A stretch of 64,000 bases of DNA from the NCBI GenBank assembly GCA_033721915.1, contig JAWWAC010000007.1, positions 1-64,000 of the forward strand, read 5' to 3'. Within the stretch, counting starts at the first letter, position 1. Every line of letters begins with the position of its first letter. A program made the position numbers and the translations under genes. Shown here piece by piece: positions 1 through 8,816 of the stretch. A model generated the notes under the pieces. The model saw only the letters and a program-made list of their open reading frames with translations. It ran no database searches and was not told the DNA's origin. This DNA is from REBR01 sp033721915 (GTDB lineage Bacteria; Pseudomonadota; Gammaproteobacteria; Pseudomonadales; Oleiphilaceae).

Positions 1-611
1 ATGGTGTTGGCGGTGTACATGCCGCCGCAGGAGCCGGGGCCGGGGATGGCGGTTTCCTCGATCTGCTTGACCTCGATCAGGGACTTGTCCCCCTTGGCGT
101 GGGCACCCACGGCCTCGAACACCGAGATGATGTCGGTATGCCCCTCGCCGGGCAGGATGGTGCCGCCATAGACAAAGATCGAGGGGCGGTTGAGCCGGGC
201 CATGCCCATGACCAGCCCGGGCATGTTCTTGTCACAGCCGCCGATGGCGACAATGCCATCAAAGCCTTCACAGCCGGCCACGGTCTCCACGGAATCGGCA
301 ATCACCTCACGGGAAACCAGTGAGTACTTCATGCCCTCGGTGCCGTTGGCGATGCCGTCTGAGATGGTGATGGTGTTGAAGATCACGCTCTTGCCACCGG
401 CCTCATCGGTGCCGGCCCCGGACTCTTCCGCCAGGCGGTCAATGTGCATGTTGCAGGGGGTGACCATGCTCCAGGTGGAGGCGATGCCCACCTGGGGTTT
501 CCTGAAATCCTCGTCACTGAAACCCACGGCGCGCAGCATGGCGCGTCCTGCGGATTTGCCCACACCATCAACCACCTGGCTGGAATAGCGGCGCTTCTTG
601 TCATCACTCAT
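1..611 (-). CDS. ilvD: Dihydroxy-acid dehydratase, N-terminal part (cut by left edge)
   Basis: This encodes the first 203 residues of IlvD, the cytoplasmic Fe-S dehydratase that converts dihydroxy acids to 2-oxo acids in valine and isoleucine synthesis. The translation begins MSDDKKRRYSSQVVDG and shows family motifs: GIASTWSMVTPCNMH near residue 45, NTITISDGIANGTEGM near residue 80, the cluster-ligand segment GGCDKNMPG near residue 127, and GSCGGMYTANTM at the edge. The ATG lies at the right end of the gene and the sequence leaves the window in frame, so the truncation comes only from the window. It is divergent from yjbQ across about 140 bp. The identification rests on long continuous motif agreement. 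Confidence 0.95.
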   Translation of the reverse strand, partial: MSDDKKRRYSSQVVDGVGKSAGRAMLRAVGFSDEDFRKPQVGIASTWSMVTPCNMHIDRLAEESGAGTDEAGGKSVIFNTITISDGIANGTEGMKYSLVSREVIADSVETVAGCEGFDGIVAIGGCDKNMPGLVMGMARLNRPSIFVYGGTILPGEGHTDIISVFEAVGAHAKGDKSLIEVKQIEETAIPGPGSCGGMYTANT

Positions 612-752
612 GGGACTGGCTCTCTTTTAACGGTGTTACGCTGTTATGATGTTCTTCAGGGAAAGAGCGCTATGGTATCGCGTGGCGGCTCCCGAGGTAA
701 GGGGGCCGTGACAGCGGGTGAGTGCAAGGGATAGAAAAGCGAGGTAGCAACC
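612..752. promoter_or_regulatory. Divergent ilvD/yjbQ intergenic region
   Basis: This 141 bp stretch separates two divergent starts and must hold both promoters. A TATGAT hexamer near 645 is a possible -10 on the plus strand, but no convincing -35 is spaced from it. No ilv-type leader peptide rich in branched-chain codons was seen on the ilvD side. Confidence 0.3.
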
Positions 753-1178
753 ATGTGGCAACAGCAACTGATCCGACTGTCTCCCCGTGGCAAGGGATTC
801 CATCTGATTACCGATGAGGTCACACAGGCCCTGGAAGGTCTGGCCTCTGTGCGTGTGGGTGTGCTGCATCTGTTTATCCAGCACACTTCCGCCTCACTGA
901 GCATCAATGAGAACGCCGACCCCACGGTGCGGGGGGATATGGAACGGTTCTTTCTGAAAACCGTGCCGGAAAACGCGCCGTACTATGAGCACACACTGGA
1001 AGGCAGTGACGACATGCCGGCCCATATCCGTTCGGTACTGCTGGGCAGCTCGGTGAGCATCCCGGTGGGTAACGGGGAGTTGCTGCTGGGCACCTGGCAG
1101 GGCCTCTATCTGGGAGAGCACCGTGACGAGGCCGGCAGCCGCCGCCTGATGGCGACCCTGCAGGGCGAAGCCCGATAA
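753..1178 (+). CDS. yjbQ: YjbQ family protein (UPF0047)
   Basis: This is a 141-aa protein of the YjbQ/UPF0047 family, small cytoplasmic proteins that form trimers. Some members have weak thiamine-phosphate synthase activity, but the physiological role is unsettled. Recognisable segments are FIQHTSASLSINENADPTVRGDM (residues about 46-68, in two halves HTSASL and NENADPTVRGDM) and GTWQGLYLGEHRD near residue 115. These carry the conserved His, Asn, Asp and Glu residues of the family. The length is typical. The ATG follows a GAGG-like ribosome site about seven bases upstream. The next gene starts 46 bp downstream on the same strand, so the two may be co-transcribed. Confidence 0.9.
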   Translation: MWQQQLIRLSPRGKGFHLITDEVTQALEGLASVRVGVLHLFIQHTSASLSINENADPTVRGDMERFFLKTVPENAPYYEHTLEGSDDMPAHIRSVLLGSSVSIPVGNGELLLGTWQGLYLGEHRDEAGSRRLMATLQGEAR

Positions 1179-1224
1179 ACCCACACAGGGCGAAGCCCGA
1201 CAATCTGCGAACAGGAACCGTGCT

Positions 1225-2523
1225 GTGACCCTGGACGAACTCAAAGAACGACTCACCCGGTTTGAAGCCTGGCTGCTGGACAAGCCGGAGCGCCCTGAGG
1301 GCGTCCTCCTGGCCTTTTCCCATCGCCATCTCCGTATTGCCTACGCGGTGGGCCGTGACGTGGGCACCGGCAATCTCACACTGCATGCCATGAGCCTGGT
1401 CTACACCACGCTCCTGTCCATAGTGCCGATGCTGGCACTGAGCTTTTCCGTGCTCAAGGCCATGGGGGTGCACAACCAGCTGATGCCCTTTATCTACCAG
1501 TTTCTGGAGCCCCTGGGGGCGCGGGGCGAGGACATCGCCGAGAATGTGGTGCAGTTTGTGGACAATATCCAGGTGGGGGTGCTGGGTTCGGTGGGTCTGA
1601 TCCTGCTGGTGTACACGGTGATTTCACTGGTGCAGAAAATCGAGCGTTCCTTCAACAGCGTCTGGCGCGCCTCACAGATGCGCTCCATGGCCCAGCGCTT
1701 CTCCAACTACCTGAGCGTGATCACCGTGGGGCCTCTGCTGATGGTCTCCGGCATCGGTGTCTCCGCCGCCGTCTTCGGCTCCAGCCTGATGCAGGAGCTG
1801 GCCAGCATAGAGCCCTTTGGCACACTGATCAGCCTGATCACCCGCATCATGCCTTTCCTGCTGACCGTGGCGGCGTTCACTTTTGTCTATATTTTTGTAC
1901 CCAACACACGGGTCAGGCTCAAAAGCGCACTGGCCGGGGGGCTGGTGGCGGGTGTGGCCTGGCAGGGGGCCAGCCTGGCCTTTGCCAACTTTGCCGTGGG
2001 CAGCACCAAGTACGAGGCCATCTACTCCAGCTTTGCCATCGGGATCATGTTGCTGATCTGGCTCTATATCAACTGGATGATCCTGCTGGTGGGCTCCACC
2101 ATCAGTTATTACCACCAGCATGAGAGGGCCATTTCGGCACGCCGTTCCGCCCGTTCTTCGCCGGAGCTGGAAGAGCGGGTGGCACTGACGCTGATGCACA
2201 TGGTGGCGAGGGCCTTCGACCGGGGCGAGACGCCGCCGCGGCAGGAGCTGCTGGCGGAGCAGATGCATGTGCCGGGGGACATTACCGCACAGGTCAGTGC
2301 CAAGCTGACCAGGGCCTCACTGCTGCGACTGGGTGGCCCCCAGGGGGATGAGTTGCTGCCGGGGCGTTCACTGGACCAGATCCGTCTGCGGGATGTTCTC
2401 AGGGCCGTCCGTCTGGATGAAGACGCCCTGATGCGGCGGCTTCCGGACTTGGGTTGCCCGAGTCTGTCGGACATTGCCGATGAACGGCTGGACCGTACAC
2501 TGACGGAGCAGGTGCGGGCCTGA
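1225..2523 (+). CDS. YihY/BrkB-type inner-membrane protein
   Basis: This is a 432-aa protein of the YihY/virulence factor BrkB family. Members were once called ribonuclease BN, but that activity belongs to a different protein and the name should not be carried over. The N-terminal 300 residues hold several hydrophobic helices, for example near residues 50-75, 115-140, 155-190, 205-230 and 275-300. Family-type segments include SLVYTTLLSIVPMLAL and SFNSVWR. The last 130 residues are hydrophilic and resemble a winged-helix-like cytoplasmic tail. The start is GTG, chosen because the reading begins directly there (TLDELKERL) just after yjbQ. Its substrate or function is unknown. The gene converges on the DUF445 gene, with only 7 bp between stops. 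Confidence 0.85.
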   Translation: MTLDELKERLTRFEAWLLDKPERPEGVLLAFSHRHLRIAYAVGRDVGTGNLTLHAMSLVYTTLLSIVPMLALSFSVLKAMGVHNQLMPFIYQFLEPLGARGEDIAENVVQFVDNIQVGVLGSVGLILLVYTVISLVQKIERSFNSVWRASQMRSMAQRFSNYLSVITVGPLLMVSGIGVSAAVFGSSLMQELASIEPFGTLISLITRIMPFLLTVAAFTFVYIFVPNTRVRLKSALAGGLVAGVAWQGASLAFANFAVGSTKYEAIYSSFAIGIMLLIWLYINWMILLVGSTISYYHQHERAISARRSARSSPELEERVALTLMHMVARAFDRGETPPRQELLAEQMHVPGDITAQVSAKLTRASLLRLGGPQGDELLPGRSLDQIRLRDVLRAVRLDEDALMRRLPDLGCPSLSDIADERLDRTLTEQVRA

Positions 2524-2530
2524 AGCGCCC

Positions 2531-3760
2531 TCAGACGCTGGAGCCGAATATAAAGATGTACTGGCACAGGCCCGCCACAAAGCCCAGTGCCGCCCCCACC
2601 AGAATCAGCTTGATCTCGTCCTCCTGGAAGCAGGGTCTGAGCAGATCCTGGAACTCGTCCGAGGGCAGCTCCTCCATGCGCGCGCGCATGATGGATTCCA
2701 CCGCCTCGGCACGGTCACGGACAAACACCGGGTTGTCGAAGGCGGTCCTGGAGATCTGGATGGCCTTCTCCCCCACATTGTGCTTGAGCCGGGCAAAGGC
2801 GGTGGGGCCAAAGGCCATCTGGGTGAAGGGTTTGCTGATGCCGGCGGTTTCATCCACCAGTGGCTTGATGTGCTTGCGCACCATGTTGCGGGCACGCTCT
2901 GCCTTGGGGCCTTCCAGTATGGCGGTGATGATGTTGCCCACGGTCAGGATCTCATGGGTGACAATGCGGCAGAATGAGGCGGCCACCTCGTTCTGACGCT
3001 GCAGGAACAGCCCCTGGAATGTCCAGCGACCCAGAATCTTCACCGGATGCAGTGGGCGGAAGATCACGTTCAGTGCAATCCAGTTGGTGGCAAAGCCCAC
3101 AATCAGGCCGAATACCGGCAGTACCCAGGCGGCGGGGAAGTAATACCAGAACGCCATCTGCACCAGGCCGAACAGAAAGCCGAAGTAGAAGCCGGAGTTG
3201 ATGATAAAGCGGAATTCCTTCTCGCCGCATTCCAGGAAGATGCGGTTGAGCAGCTGTTTGTCCGCCACCAGCCGCTCGGTCACCATGCCCTTGATGTCGA
3301 GCAGGTCCTCGATGTTGTGGGACACATCCGCCACCAGCTCATCCACCATTTCCGGCGCCCGCTTGTTGACACGGTCGTAGACCATCTTGCGGGCACTTTG
3401 GGGGAGGTTTTCCCAGAAGGTGGGATGCTCCTCGAGCATCACCTCGTCCACGTATTCCTGGGTGCGCGGCTGTATGGTTTCCACCACGTAACGGGCCAGT
3501 ACATTGGGGTCAATGTGCTCGAAAATCTCCTGCACCGTGCCGATCTTGGAGATGGTGGCGTCCACGCTGATCTGGGACATTTTCAGGGCCTTGGAGGGGA
3601 TGATGCCCTGCCAGCCCAGAAACGGGGGGATGCCGATAAACTTCAGCGGGTAAAAGGTGAGCTGGATGGCCAGCCAGTTGGTGACCCAGCCGATCAGCGC
3701 GGCGACAAAAGGGATGCTGATGTACTTCCACAGCTCGGTGTTGCCCAGCATGTCCATCAT
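2531..3760 (-). CDS. DUF445 family membrane protein
   Basis: This is a 409-aa protein of the DUF445 family, of unknown function. It has an internal duplication: GWVTNWLAIQLTFYPL near residue 20 and GFATNWIALNVIFRPL near residue 225 are clearly related membrane segments. Each is followed by an amphipathic region of about 150 residues. A final hydrophobic helix (LVGAALGFVAGL) sits at the C-terminus and probably anchors the protein. Two adjacent ATG codons (3760 and 3757) are possible starts. I rejected an upstream in-frame ATG at 3883 because the extra 41 residues are hydrophilic and look like translated leader. It lies about 140 bp downstream of rsmE on the same strand and could be in the same transcript. 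Confidence 0.85.
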   Translation of the reverse strand: MMDMLGNTELWKYISIPFVAALIGWVTNWLAIQLTFYPLKFIGIPPFLGWQGIIPSKALKMSQISVDATISKIGTVQEIFEHIDPNVLARYVVETIQPRTQEYVDEVMLEEHPTFWENLPQSARKMVYDRVNKRAPEMVDELVADVSHNIEDLLDIKGMVTERLVADKQLLNRIFLECGEKEFRFIINSGFYFGFLFGLVQMAFWYYFPAAWVLPVFGLIVGFATNWIALNVIFRPLHPVKILGRWTFQGLFLQRQNEVAASFCRIVTHEILTVGNIITAILEGPKAERARNMVRKHIKPLVDETAGISKPFTQMAFGPTAFARLKHNVGEKAIQISRTAFDNPVFVRDRAEAVESIMRARMEELPSDEFQDLLRPCFQEDEIKLILVGAALGFVAGLCQYIFIFGSSV

Positions 3761-3902
3761 GGTTGATTTGGTCCCTGGCGGATTATGGGTGTTGTTGTCG
3801 GCCTCAAGGCTGAGGGGCCCGGTCTGTCGGACGGTCGAGACACTACCATGAGCCATAAAACGGACATTAGCTATCCGGGCCACATTGGCTTTATGGGCCA
3901 GA

Positions 3903-4646
3903 CTAGCGGATTCCGCCCTTTTGTAAATCGCCCCAGAGCCACTGCATCACGGAAAGTGCGGTCACTGGTGCGGTTTCCGTGCGCATCACACGGGGGCCCA
4001 GTGTGCAGGCGTGAAATCCCGACTGCATGGCGGCGGTGATTTCCGCCTCGCTGAGCCCGCCCTCGGGGCCGATCAGCAGTGTCACGGCCGCGGGCGGTGG
4101 CATTTCGCCCAGGCTGCACTGGCTGCGGTGGTGCAGCACCAGGCGCAGCCCGTCCGGCGCCTCCGTCAGCCACTGGTCCAGTGCGCACAATGGGGCGATT
4201 TCCGGCACCCTGGCACGGCCGCACTGCTCGGCGGCACTGACCGCCACCTGCTGCCAGTGACGCAGCCGTTTGTCCTCACGGCGGGCATCGAGCTTGACCT
4301 CGCAACGCTCGCTGGTCAGTGGCTGTATGGCACTGACCCCCATCTCGACACTCTTCTGGATGACATAATCCATGCGATCCCCCCGGGAGATCACCTGGGC
4401 CAGTGTCACCGCCAGCGGGGACTCCGTGGCCACCACCGCGCCCTGTCCCAGCCGCACGGTCAGACGGGACTTGCCCGCCTCGGTGACCCGTGCCGGGTAA
4501 TCACGGCCATCGCCATTGAACAGCACCAGTGGTTGTCCGGGGGTGACCCGCAGCACGCGGCCCAGGTGATGGGCCGGCGCCCCTTCCAGGGTCAGTTGCT
4601 GGTCGTCCTGCAGTGGCTGGTCCACGTGGATCCGGGGTCGTCGCAT
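3903..4646 (-). CDS. rsmE: 16S rRNA m3U1498 methyltransferase
   Basis: RsmE is a SPOUT-class, SAM-dependent enzyme that methylates U1498 of 16S rRNA in the 30S subunit. The 247-aa product has the N-terminal PUA-like part (RRPRIHVDQPL, then HHLGRVLRVTPGQ). The SPOUT core carries SRGDRMDYVIQKSVEMGV near residue 90, then LTSERCEV, and AAEQCGRARVPEI. The knot motif LLIGPEGGLSEAE is near residue 190, followed by LGPRVMRTETAPVTAL. All diagnostic motifs and the usual length are present. The ATG lies 7 bp after the bioA stop, so the two are very probably translated from one mRNA. Confidence 0.95.
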   Translation of the reverse strand: MRRPRIHVDQPLQDDQQLTLEGAPAHHLGRVLRVTPGQPLVLFNGDGRDYPARVTEAGKSRLTVRLGQGAVVATESPLAVTLAQVISRGDRMDYVIQKSVEMGVSAIQPLTSERCEVKLDARREDKRLRHWQQVAVSAAEQCGRARVPEIAPLCALDQWLTEAPDGLRLVLHHRSQCSLGEMPPPAAVTLLIGPEGGLSEAEITAAMQSGFHACTLGPRVMRTETAPVTALSVMQWLWGDLQKGGIR

Positions 4647-4653
4647 GGGGCCC

Positions 4654-6006
4654 TCAGTCTTGCACAGCCTTGTGGATGCCGTCCGTAGCCACCCGGGCCA
4701 GATGGTGAATCTGCTCCTCGTTGATTACATAGGGCGGCATGAAATACACCACATTGGCCAGTGGCCGCAGCAGCGCCTGCTGGGTCAGTGCGTGCTGGTA
4801 GACCCGCATCCCCCGTCGCTCCTGCCAGGGGAAGAGCTCCCGGGTCCTGCGGTCCTTGACCAGTTCGATGGCCAGGATCATGCCATGCTGTCGGATGTCC
4901 CCCACATTGGGGTGGTCCCCCAGGTGCGCCACGCTCTCGCCCATGCACCGGGCCAGTCGGCGGTTCTCGTCAATCACATTGTCCTGTTCGAAGATATCCA
5001 GTGTGGCCTCCGCCACCGCGCAGCCAATGGCGTTGCCGGTATAGCTGTGGGAATGCAGGAACGCCTTCAGGGTCTCGTAGTCGTCGTAAAAGGCGTTATA
5101 GATACGGTCGCTGGTGAGGGTCACGGACAGGGGCAGGTAACCGGCGGTGAGCCCCTTGGACAGGGTCATGAAGTCCGGGGTGATGTCCGCCTGCTCGCAG
5201 GCAAACAGGGTGCCGGTGCGGCCAAAACCCACGGCAATCTCGTCGGCGATCAGGTGCACGTTATAGCGGTCACAGGCTTCACGCAGCATGGTCAGGTAAA
5301 TGGGGTGGTACATGCGCATGTTGCCGGCGCACTGCACCAGTGGCTCTATGACCACGGCACAGACTTCGTCGTGGTGCTTCTCCAGCATGGCTTCCATATG
5401 GGCAAACTGGCGAATGGCGTAGTCCTTCCAGCTCTCTCCCTCTTCCCGGTTGAAGGCATCCGGGCCGGGCACCGTGAGGACATCCATCAGCAGCGGCGCA
5501 TAGGTGTCCCGGTACAGGGCCACATCCCCCAGGGCCAGTGCGCCCAGGGTTTCCCCGTGGTAGCTGTTGGAGATGTTGATAAAGTTTTTCTTGCCCGGTG
5601 CGCCCACGTTCTTCCAGTAGTGGTAGCTCATCTTCAGGGCCACCTCGATGGCAGAAGAGCCATTGTCCGCGTAGAAACACTTGTCCAGCCCGGGCGGTGT
5701 GGCCCTGATCAGGCGCTCTGACAGGGCGATCACGGGCTCGTGAGTAAAGCCGGCCAGCATGGCATGCTCGAGGCTGTCGATCTGCTGGCGGATGGCGTCG
5801 TTGATGCGCGGGTTGCAATGGCCAAACAGGTTGACCCACCAGGAGCTGACGGCATCGATGTAGCGATTGCCGTCAAAGTCATGGAGCCAGACACCCTGTC
5901 CGCTCTTGAAGGGGATCAGGGGCAGCTTTTCATGGTCTTTCATCTGGGTGCAGGGGTGCCAGACGGACTGCAGGTCCCGCTGGATCATATCCTGATTGGA
6001 CGGCAA
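4654..6006 (-). CDS. bioA: Adenosylmethionine-8-amino-7-oxononanoate aminotransferase
   Basis: BioA is a cytoplasmic PLP enzyme that makes 7,8-diaminopelargonate in biotin synthesis, with SAM as amino donor. Visible motifs are WHPCTQM near the N-terminus, SSWWVNLFGHCNP near residue 60, YADNGSSAIEVALKMSYHYW (PLP phosphate site), SYHGETLGALALGD, LIADEIAVGFGRTGTLFACEQ, and TLSKGLTAGYLPLS with the Schiff-base lysine. I prefer the TTG start at 6006. It has an excellent GAGGAGG site five bases upstream and gives a WHP position close to that of E. coli BioA. The ATG at 5988 has its AGGA only one to two bases away. No other bio genes are adjacent. Confidence 0.93.
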   Translation of the reverse strand: MPSNQDMIQRDLQSVWHPCTQMKDHEKLPLIPFKSGQGVWLHDFDGNRYIDAVSSWWVNLFGHCNPRINDAIRQQIDSLEHAMLAGFTHEPVIALSERLIRATPPGLDKCFYADNGSSAIEVALKMSYHYWKNVGAPGKKNFINISNSYHGETLGALALGDVALYRDTYAPLLMDVLTVPGPDAFNREEGESWKDYAIRQFAHMEAMLEKHHDEVCAVVIEPLVQCAGNMRMYHPIYLTMLREACDRYNVHLIADEIAVGFGRTGTLFACEQADITPDFMTLSKGLTAGYLPLSVTLTSDRIYNAFYDDYETLKAFLHSHSYTGNAIGCAVAEATLDIFEQDNVIDENRRLARCMGESVAHLGDHPNVGDIRQHGMILAIELVKDRRTRELFPWQERRGMRVYQHALTQQALLRPLANVVYFMPPYVINEEQIHHLARVATDGIHKAVQD

Positions 6007-6236
6007 AACAACCTCCTCAACATCGCTCGGCAAGGGCTTTAAACGCGTGCATGGGATGATACGGCGGTGGCGCCCGTTAGGGAACCTCTGTGCCCTGACC
6101 TCCCGAATCCGGCGCTGGTGGCCTTGCACCCAGAGCCGCCGTCTTCCACAAAGTGGGGGAGCGGTGTTTGGCGTTCAGGGGGAGTTCGTATAGTCTGTTG
6201 GCGGTACTGGTTTTTTTGCCCCGGAGAACTGCCGTT

Positions 6237-8816
6237 TTGATAAAAAAAATACTTTGGCTGTTGCTGGTGCCGGCTCTGGCCCTGCTGCTGGTTTTACTGC
6301 TGCGCCCGGGCTCTGATGAGCCGGAGCAGGGGGTCAGTGAGGACCCCATGGATGAGCAGGCCCTGTCACAGGCCATCGGGCAGCGCCGTGGTGCCCTGGT
6401 GGACGAGGTGGTGTTTACCCAGCAGTCCGACGTGGGCAAGGTCACCGGTCTGATCGAGCAGGGGGCCTATCAGCTGTTTACCCAGGGCATTACCAACGCC
6501 TCGGTTTTCCACCGCCTGCGCACCTCGGAGAAAGGCGACTACGAGACCGCCTATGGCGCCTCCTCCGAACTGGCACTGAACCCGGCGGAATTCGAGACTG
6601 GCTTTAACCCCTTCTCCGTTCAAGCCATCCGGGAGGCCATGAACTGGCTGATTGATCGCCGCCATGTGGCGGAAGAGATCTACGGTGGCCTGGCGGTGCC
6701 CCGTGTGCTGCCCATCAACACCGCCTTCCCGGATTATGCCCGCCTGGCCGCCACGGCCAGGGCACTGGAGCTTGAGTACCGCCATGACCCGGAGCGGGCC
6801 CGTCGTGTCATCCACGAGCAGATGCGCGCCCATGGCGCCGAGCTGCGCGACGGGCGCTGGTTTCACGAGGGTGAGCCGGTGCCGGTGCGTGTACTCATCC
6901 GCACCGAGGATGCCCGTAATCAGGTGGGGGACTACGTGGCCAACCTGATGGAGGATCTGGGCTTTACCGTGCACCGTCAGTACCGCACCGCGGAGGAAGC
7001 CTCCCGCATCTGGATCGCCGGTGACCCTGCCGCCGGGCAATGGCACATCTACACCGGGGCCTGGGTGTCCACCACCATCAACCGGGACGAGTCCGGCAGC
7101 CTCAGCTTCTATTACACCAAGCGTGGTCGCCCTGAGCTGCTGTGGCAGGCCTATGAGCCGGGTGAGGAACTGGACACCATCGCTGCAAGGCTGGAGCGTC
7201 GTGACTTCGACACCATGGAGGAGCGCCGAGAGCTGATGGGCCGTGGCCTTGAGCTGGCCATGGAGAGCAGCTACCACATCTGGCTGGTGGACCAGCAGAG
7301 CATCATCCCCAGGGCCAGCAATGTGGTGCTGGCCTCGGACCTGGCCGGCGGCATTGCCGGCTCACGGCTCTGGCCCTATACGCTGCGCTACCGCGACCGG
7401 GTGGGTGGGCGCATGGTGGTGGGGGCCCCCAGCCTGCTGACCGAGCCCTGGAATCCGGTGGCGGGCAGCAACTGGCTGTACGACACCATGATCATGCGCT
7501 CACTGAACGATCCGGCACTGCTGCCGGACCCCTTCACCGGGCTTTACCGGCCACAGGGCATCGACAGCGCCGAGGTGACCGTGCAGGAGGGGTTGCCGGT
7601 GCAGAAGAGCCACGACTGGCTCAGTCTCGAGCGGGCCGAATCCATTGCCGTGCCGGAGGAGGCCTGGATTGGCTGGAATGCCGAAGAAGGCCGCCTTGTC
7701 ACCGTGGAAGAAGCCCATCCGGACGGGGTGACCGCCCGCTCGAAAACCCGCATACGCTATGAAGAGGGCTTTCTGGACCGGCGCTGGCACGACGGCACCC
7801 CCATGTCACTGGCGGATCTGGTGCTGCCCTGGATACTGACCATGGCCCGTGGGGATGAAAACAGCCCCTACTTTGACCCCAGCCACGCCCCCCGGCTTGA
7901 GGTGTTCAAGCAGTATTTCCGGGGCTGGCGCATTGTCAGCCGCGAACCCCTGGTGCTCGATGTCTACAGTAACCAGGTGTTGCCGGATGCGGAGACCATT
8001 GTGGCCAATCAGGCCTTCTCGCCGCAGGCCTGGCACTCACTGGCCATTGCCATGAGGGCGGAGCGTAATGGCGAGCTGGCTTTCTCTTCCCACAAGGCGG
8101 ACAGCAACCGGGTGGAGTGGATGAGCCTGGTCTCAGGGCCCAGCCTGGGGATACTGCGCCGCCATCTGGATGAGGCACTTGAACAGGGTTTTCTGCCTTA
8201 CCGGGATGTGCTCGGTGACTTTGTGCGTGACGGTAATGAGATCCGTCAGCGCTACCAGGCACTGCAGGCCTGGGAGGAGCGCTACAACCACTTCTGGGTG
8301 GGGGATGGTCCTTTTTACCTCCACGCGGTGCATCCCGTGGAGCGCACCGTGGTGTTGCGCCGTTACGAGGGGTTCCCGGACCCGTCGGGCAAATGGCTGG
8401 ATTTCACCCAGCCGGAGATTCCCGCACTGACACTGGACGGTCCGCTGATGGTGCGCCAGGGCGGGTCGGCCCGCTTCAGTCTGGATATCCGCTTCAACGG
8501 CGAGCCTTATCCCACCGAGGCCATCGAGTCCGTGAAATACCTGCTGTTCGATGGCGATGGACGCCAGTTCAGCCGGGGCGCCATGGAAACGGGTGACCAG
8601 GAATCCGGCGACCAGGACGGCAACTGGCAGCTGCGCCTGTCACCGGATGAGCTGGAAGCGCTGGGCAACGGAGCCAACAGCCTGGAGGTGGCGGTCATCT
8701 CCAGCCGCGTGGCGCTGCCGTCCTTCGCCTCCCACGCCTTTGCCACGGTGCCCTCCGGCACAAAGACCCTGGAAGAGCGGGACGAGGAACAGGACAAGGA
8801 GCCGGGCCATGAATAA
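6237..8816 (+). CDS. Peptide-type ABC transporter binding protein with permuted halves
   Basis: This 859-aa protein is the presumed substrate-binding component of the importer encoded next. A hydrophobic helix at residues 3-24 without a clear cleavage site suggests it stays anchored in the membrane. Residues about 55-370 resemble the second half of family 5 binding proteins (DEVVFTQQSDVGKV, IREAMNWLIDRRHVAEEIYGG, YRHDPERARRVI, then HIWLVDQQ). Residues about 390-725 resemble the usual first half (GGRMVVGAP, WHDGTPMSLADLV, VGDGPFYLHAV). Residues about 729-835 look like an added beta-sandwich. The order is therefore the reverse of DppA. The TTG start is chosen because GGAG lies ten bases upstream and the hydrophobic segment follows at once. 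The stop overlaps the next gene by 8 bp. The substrate is unknown; peptides are the default guess. Confidence 0.8.
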   Translation: MIKKILWLLLVPALALLLVLLLRPGSDEPEQGVSEDPMDEQALSQAIGQRRGALVDEVVFTQQSDVGKVTGLIEQGAYQLFTQGITNASVFHRLRTSEKGDYETAYGASSELALNPAEFETGFNPFSVQAIREAMNWLIDRRHVAEEIYGGLAVPRVLPINTAFPDYARLAATARALELEYRHDPERARRVIHEQMRAHGAELRDGRWFHEGEPVPVRVLIRTEDARNQVGDYVANLMEDLGFTVHRQYRTAEEASRIWIAGDPAAGQWHIYTGAWVSTTINRDESGSLSFYYTKRGRPELLWQAYEPGEELDTIAARLERRDFDTMEERRELMGRGLELAMESSYHIWLVDQQSIIPRASNVVLASDLAGGIAGSRLWPYTLRYRDRVGGRMVVGAPSLLTEPWNPVAGSNWLYDTMIMRSLNDPALLPDPFTGLYRPQGIDSAEVTVQEGLPVQKSHDWLSLERAESIAVPEEAWIGWNAEEGRLVTVEEAHPDGVTARSKTRIRYEEGFLDRRWHDGTPMSLADLVLPWILTMARGDENSPYFDPSHAPRLEVFKQYFRGWRIVSREPLVLDVYSNQVLPDAETIVANQAFSPQAWHSLAIAMRAERNGELAFSSHKADSNRVEWMSLVSGPSLGILRRHLDEALEQGFLPYRDVLGDFVRDGNEIRQRYQALQAWEERYNHFWVGDGPFYLHAVHPVERTVVLRRYEGFPDPSGKWLDFTQPEIPALTLDGPLMVRQGGSARFSLDIRFNGEPYPTEAIESVKYLLFDGDGRQFSRGAMETGDQESGDQDGNWQLRLSPDELEALGNGANSLEVAVISSRVALPSFASHAFATVPSGTKTLEERDEEQDKEPGHE

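Noticed and set aside
1225..2523. Ribonuclease BN (rbn) for the YihY-type gene
   Set aside because: The old name is a known misassignment; the sequence is a multi-helix membrane protein without nuclease motifs.
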